Assembly (NCBI GenBank): GCA_002425405.1
Contig: DIME01000012.1
Span: 1-7,884, forward strand
Source: Candidatus Accumulibacter vicinus
Lineage (GTDB): Bacteria; Pseudomonadota; Gammaproteobacteria; Burkholderiales; Rhodocyclaceae
DNA length: 7,884 nucleotides
Reading direction: 5' to 3'
Part shown: positions 5,708 to 7,884 of the stretch, one piece after another
Layout: each line of letters starts with the position of its first letter
How positions within the stretch are numbered: position 1 is the stretch's first letter
Notes under the pieces: model-generated
What the model saw: the letters and a program-made list of their open reading frames with translations, nothing else
Told to the model about the DNA's origin: nothing
Database searches by the model: none
Position numbers and translations under genes: made by a program

Positions 5708-7600
5708 ATGTTGAACAAACTGGGCCATAAAGTGGCCGCCATCAAGAAGATGGCAGAACTCGCGGCGAAGACGCCGCACGGAAGTCGCTGGGAGAAACTG
5801 CTGTCGGCGCTGACCGCGGTGCAAGCCTGGTCGGAGCAGGTGGACGCGCAAGAGAACCGCTTGCTCGAAGTCACCGCATTCGGGTCGAATCCCGGCGAAT
5901 TGAAGATGTACTGCCATGTTCCCGAACGCTTGCCGGCGAACGCGCCGCTGGTGGTCGTCCTGCATGGCTGTACGCAGAGCGCGGCTTCATACAACAAGGG
6001 CAGCGGCTGGTCCACCCTGGCCGACCGTTACGGCTTTGCGGTATTGTTCCCGCAGCAGAACTGGAACAACAATCCACTCCGTTGTTTCAACTGGTTCAAG
6101 CCGGAAGACCATCATCGCGAAAACGGGGAACCCTTGTCGATCAAACAGATGGTCGATCGGATGCTCAGCGATTACGGCCTGGATCGCGACCGGGTCTACG
6201 TCACCGGCACCTCGTCTGGCGGGGCGATGACCAACGTGATGCTGGCGACCTATCCGGAGGTGTTCGCGGGCGGCGCGGTGATTGCCGGCGTGCCCTACCG
6301 TACCGCCAAGGGCTTGCGGGAGGGCCTCGAAAGCATCTTCCAGGGACGTTCGCGTTCGCCCAGGGAGTGGGGTGAACTGGTGCGGGCGGCATCGCCGCAC
6401 CCAGGACCATGGCCGAAGGTATCGGTCTGGCATGGCGACGCCGACACCGCCGTCAAGCCGGTCAATGCCGAAGAAACCATCAAGCAATGGGCGGACATCC
6501 ACGGCCTCGACCTGCAGCCGACGATCCAGATGATGGTCGATGGCTACCCGCGCCGGGTCTGGCAGGGACCCGGCGGCGCCGAACTGATCGAGTCCTATAC
6601 GGTCACCGGCATGACACACGGTGCGGCCCTGGACCCCGGTGCCGAGCCCCATCAGTGCGGCACGGCAGCCCCGTTCTTCAACGCCGTCGGAATTTCTTCG
6701 ACGCACCGGATTGCCGACTTCTGGGGACTCCTTGCCGAGCGCCCGGCAAGTGTGCGTGACCCGGCCACGGCGGGGCAGGAAGCAGGGCGATCTGCCCGTG
6801 CGTCGACTGCCGGGAGTGCCCGCACGATCGACCTTGGTCAGCAGCGTACCTGCAAAGAAGACGCCACGCAGAAAACCGGGCCGGAAGACTACGCCTCCGG
6901 TACACAGGAGCAGCGTTCCGGGGCCAGCCGGCCATTCGGCCTCGACGTGCATGGCATCATTTCGGCCTCGCTGGAAGCGGCCGGCCTGCTCAAGCCGGGT
7001 ACCAGCAGTCGCCGATCGGACAGCAAGGCGCCGCTTGGCATCGACGTTCCGGGAATCATTTCGACGGCGCTGGAGGCTGCCGGTGTATTGAAGGGCATCT
7101 CGCAGCGGTCGGCTTCGGCAGCTCCCGAAGCGAATCTGAAAACGTCCGGCTGGGAAGGGTCGGGATGGGAATTGCTGCTTGACGACCCGCGAGCCTTCCG
7201 GGGTGGATCGATGCTCTACGGCCACGCCTCGTCAGGAGACCGCGGTGCCCTTGGCGCACGGGCGCAGTCGATTTCTCGGCGGATCAAACTGGGTTCGCAG
7301 CCTGAACTCAGCTACGTACGGCGGCTGGATCTCAGTGCCGGGGTCAACGATTACACCAGTGCGAGTTTCCGTGTCCTGATTGATGGCCAGGTGGTTGACG
7401 AGGTGACTGCCATCGGCATGGTCCACCAGGAAACCGAGTGGCTGCGCCAGGCGGCGATCGACCTGGCACGCTTTGCCAACCGTACGGTCACGCTGACCCT
7501 CGAAGTCGCTGCCTGTTCGAACATCTACAGCACGGTTTACGCCAAGGCCTGGGTGGACCAGATCACGATTCACAATGCCGTCGATCTGGCCCACTGTTGA
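5027..7600 (+). CDS. Fusion: winged-helix-like domain + PHB-depolymerase-type esterase + beta-rich module
   Basis: One uninterrupted frame of 857 residues from the ATG at 5027; an in-frame GTG at 5009 is possible, and neither start has a good ribosome binding site. Residues 1-222 are an unrecognised domain described separately. Residues about 280-573 are an alpha/beta-hydrolase of the PHB depolymerase/polyester esterase family, complete in its catalytic residues: oxyanion-hole HGC at 313-315, lipase box GTSSG with Ser396, Asp473 in VWHGDADTAV, and His531 in TGMTHGAALDP. It should hydrolyse polyhydroxyalkanoate-type or related esters; substrate choice cannot be read from sequence. Residues 574-705 are a low-complexity linker with a duplicated motif, and 706-857 form a beta-rich module. 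No signal peptide is visible at the first start or at the internal Met228. Standalone esterases of this family usually begin near Met228, where a strong ribosome binding site lies, so the real product may be two proteins. Confidence 0.85.
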   Translation: MANGLARYEFSERLADILGESRRDLRFRVTLMVTGGLVAPGPRGRGSPPASPQYAAHLLIGAMAAPQQSQTLEAIRCYADLRANAVAAGGNAPRVLFGPAMVTAEAEQRPEFLIRLDGLSFGEALAGLLELACAEETRSIVASELFGVWINRGCPVASLQFSACWQGRRAVISHTYGLAPDAAPPAWLDPQRGGVVDPGLLHTVFLPVRKLIEIGLLTTLSDDRSTPMLNKLGHKVAAIKKMAELAAKTPHGSRWEKLLSALTAVQAWSEQVDAQENRLLEVTAFGSNPGELKMYCHVPERLPANAPLVVVLHGCTQSAASYNKGSGWSTLADRYGFAVLFPQQNWNNNPLRCFNWFKPEDHHRENGEPLSIKQMVDRMLSDYGLDRDRVYVTGTSSGGAMTNVMLATYPEVFAGGAVIAGVPYRTAKGLREGLESIFQGRSRSPREWGELVRAASPHPGPWPKVSVWHGDADTAVKPVNAEETIKQWADIHGLDLQPTIQMMVDGYPRRVWQGPGGAELIESYTVTGMTHGAALDPGAEPHQCGTAAPFFNAVGISSTHRIADFWGLLAERPASVRDPATAGQEAGRSARASTAGSARTIDLGQQRTCKEDATQKTGPEDYASGTQEQRSGASRPFGLDVHGIISASLEAAGLLKPGTSSRRSDSKAPLGIDVPGIISTALEAAGVLKGISQRSASAAPEANLKTSGWEGSGWELLLDDPRAFRGGSMLYGHASSGDRGALGARAQSISRRIKLGSQPELSYVRRLDLSAGVNDYTSASFRVLIDGQVVDEVTAIGMVHQETEWLRQAAIDLARFANRTVTLTLEVAACSNIYSTVYAKAWVDQITIHNAVDLAHC
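5696..5710 (+). promoter_or_regulatory. Strong internal ribosome binding site and in-frame ATG
   Basis: AGGAG at 5696-5700 is seven bases before the ATG at 5708, which is in frame with the long reading frame (Met228). Starting here would give a 630-residue protein containing the whole esterase, linker and C-terminal module. It is a better initiation site than either candidate at the head of the frame, and it falls exactly between the two domains. Confidence 0.65.
6935..7093 (+). repeat. Two copies of a 20-residue motif in the esterase linker
   Basis: FGLDVHGIISASLEAAGLLK (6935-6994) recurs as LGIDVPGIISTALEAAGVLK (7034-7093), 33 residues later. The protein copies differ mainly by conservative changes, while the DNA differs at many third positions, so the duplication is old and under protein-level selection. 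Each copy is predicted to be a short amphipathic helix. Similar single D-V-x-x-(I/V)-I-x-x-x-L-x-A-A-G-L segments occur in relatives of this esterase group, from memory. Confidence 0.75.
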
Positions 7601-7605
7601 GCGCA

Positions 7606-7634
7606 GGCCCCGCACGGGATGCTCGGGCGGGGCC
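7606..7634. terminator. Convergent GC-rich hairpin, possible bidirectional terminator
   Basis: GGCCCCGC (7606-7613) and GCGGGGCC (7627-7634) form a perfect 8-bp stem with a 13-nt loop. It starts five bases after the esterase stop and ends 13 bases before the stop of the converging crotonase gene. Neither side has a T-run, so it is not a canonical intrinsic terminator; its position between two converging genes is the main argument. Confidence 0.5.
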
Positions 7635-7647
7635 GTTGCACCATAGG

Positions 7648-7884
7648 TCAACGATTGGTGAAGGAAGCCTTGCGTTTCTCGACGAAAGCCGCCATGCCTT
7701 CTTTTTGATCGTCGAGGGCAAAAGCCGAATGGAAAGTGCGGCGTTCGAAGAGCAGGCCCTCGGACAGCGAGCTTTCATAGGAGCGATTGATGCATTCCTT
7801 GATCATCATCACCACCGGCAACGAGAAACCGGCGATCCTGGTGGCCGCCGACATCGCCTCGTCGAGGAGCTTGTCGGCCGGGAC
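7648..7884 (-). CDS. Enoyl-CoA hydratase/isomerase family protein, C-terminal fragment
   Basis: The last 78 residues of a crotonase-family protein; the rest lies beyond the right edge. The visible part has the typical C-terminal helices: a segment like AATRIAGFSLPVVMMIKECI, then SYESSLSEGLLFERRTFHSAF, and the ending DDQKEGMAAFVEKRKASFTNR before a TGA at 7650-7648. This terminal pattern (EGL-x-FER, D-x-x-EGM-x-AF-x-EKRK) is characteristic of short-chain enoyl-CoA hydratases of beta-oxidation or phenylacetate breakdown, usually about 260 residues. The catalytic glutamates and oxyanion-hole residues are outside the window, so hydratase cannot be separated from isomerase or related activities. 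Confidence 0.88.
   Translation of the reverse strand, partial: VPADKLLDEAMSAATRIAGFSLPVVMMIKECINRSYESSLSEGLLFERRTFHSAFALDDQKEGMAAFVEKRKASFTNR

Noticed and set aside
4988..5965. 325-codon minus-strand open frame opposite the N-terminal domain
   Set aside because: It covers the fusion joint and could have suggested a different gene there, but its translation is Gln/Arg/His-rich and unlike any protein I recognise, and it has no ribosome binding site. The plus frame has coherent helices and strands.
5987..7225. 412-codon minus-strand open frame opposite the esterase
   Set aside because: The plus strand carries the complete esterase catalytic set across the same span. The minus frame gives Arg-rich sequence with no domain and is a codon-bias shadow.
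1..7884. CRISPR array, tRNA genes, insertion sequence ends
   Set aside because: No regularly spaced direct repeats, no cloverleaf-like segments with a conserved T-loop, and no transposase-like protein were seen on either strand.

Overview
The window is high-GC DNA with dense genes on both strands. The protein set is NAD synthetase, family I inorganic pyrophosphatase, a YfcG-type glutathione transferase, a PHB-depolymerase-type esterase and a crotonase. This suggests a chromosomal segment of a proteobacterium, most likely a betaproteobacterium (Rhodocyclales/Accumulibacter-like would fit). That placement rests on gene content and protein resemblance only; no rRNA or other marker gene is present.

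Layout: positions 1-2127 (minus strand) hold a housekeeping pair, ppa followed 70 bp later by nadE, which runs off the left edge. A TATAAT -10 box sits just upstream of ppa. Positions 2356-4017 (plus strand) hold a subtilisin-like serine protease with no visible secretion signal, then a free-standing 81-residue protein that resembles the protease's own N-terminal prodomain (inhibitor I9-like). The two look like a protease-inhibitor or protease-chaperone pair. Positions 4050-4757 (minus) encode a YfcG-like glutathione transferase. The 250-bp divergent gap to its right has nested inverted repeats, including a perfect 12-bp dyad beside a candidate -10 box. Positions 5027-7600 (plus) form one long open frame: an unrecognised winged-helix-like N-terminal domain of about 225 residues, a complete PHB-depolymerase-type esterase domain, a linker with a duplicated 20-residue motif, and a beta-rich C-terminal module. 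A strong ribosome binding site and ATG lie in frame exactly at the domain boundary (5708), so the esterase could also be made alone. Positions 7648-7884 (minus) hold the C-terminal end of an enoyl-CoA hydratase, separated from the esterase by a convergent GC-rich hairpin.

The two parts most worth attention are the subtilase/I9-like pair and the fused esterase frame with its internal start. The rest is ordinary core metabolism. No tRNA, rRNA, CRISPR array, insertion sequence or transposase gene was seen.
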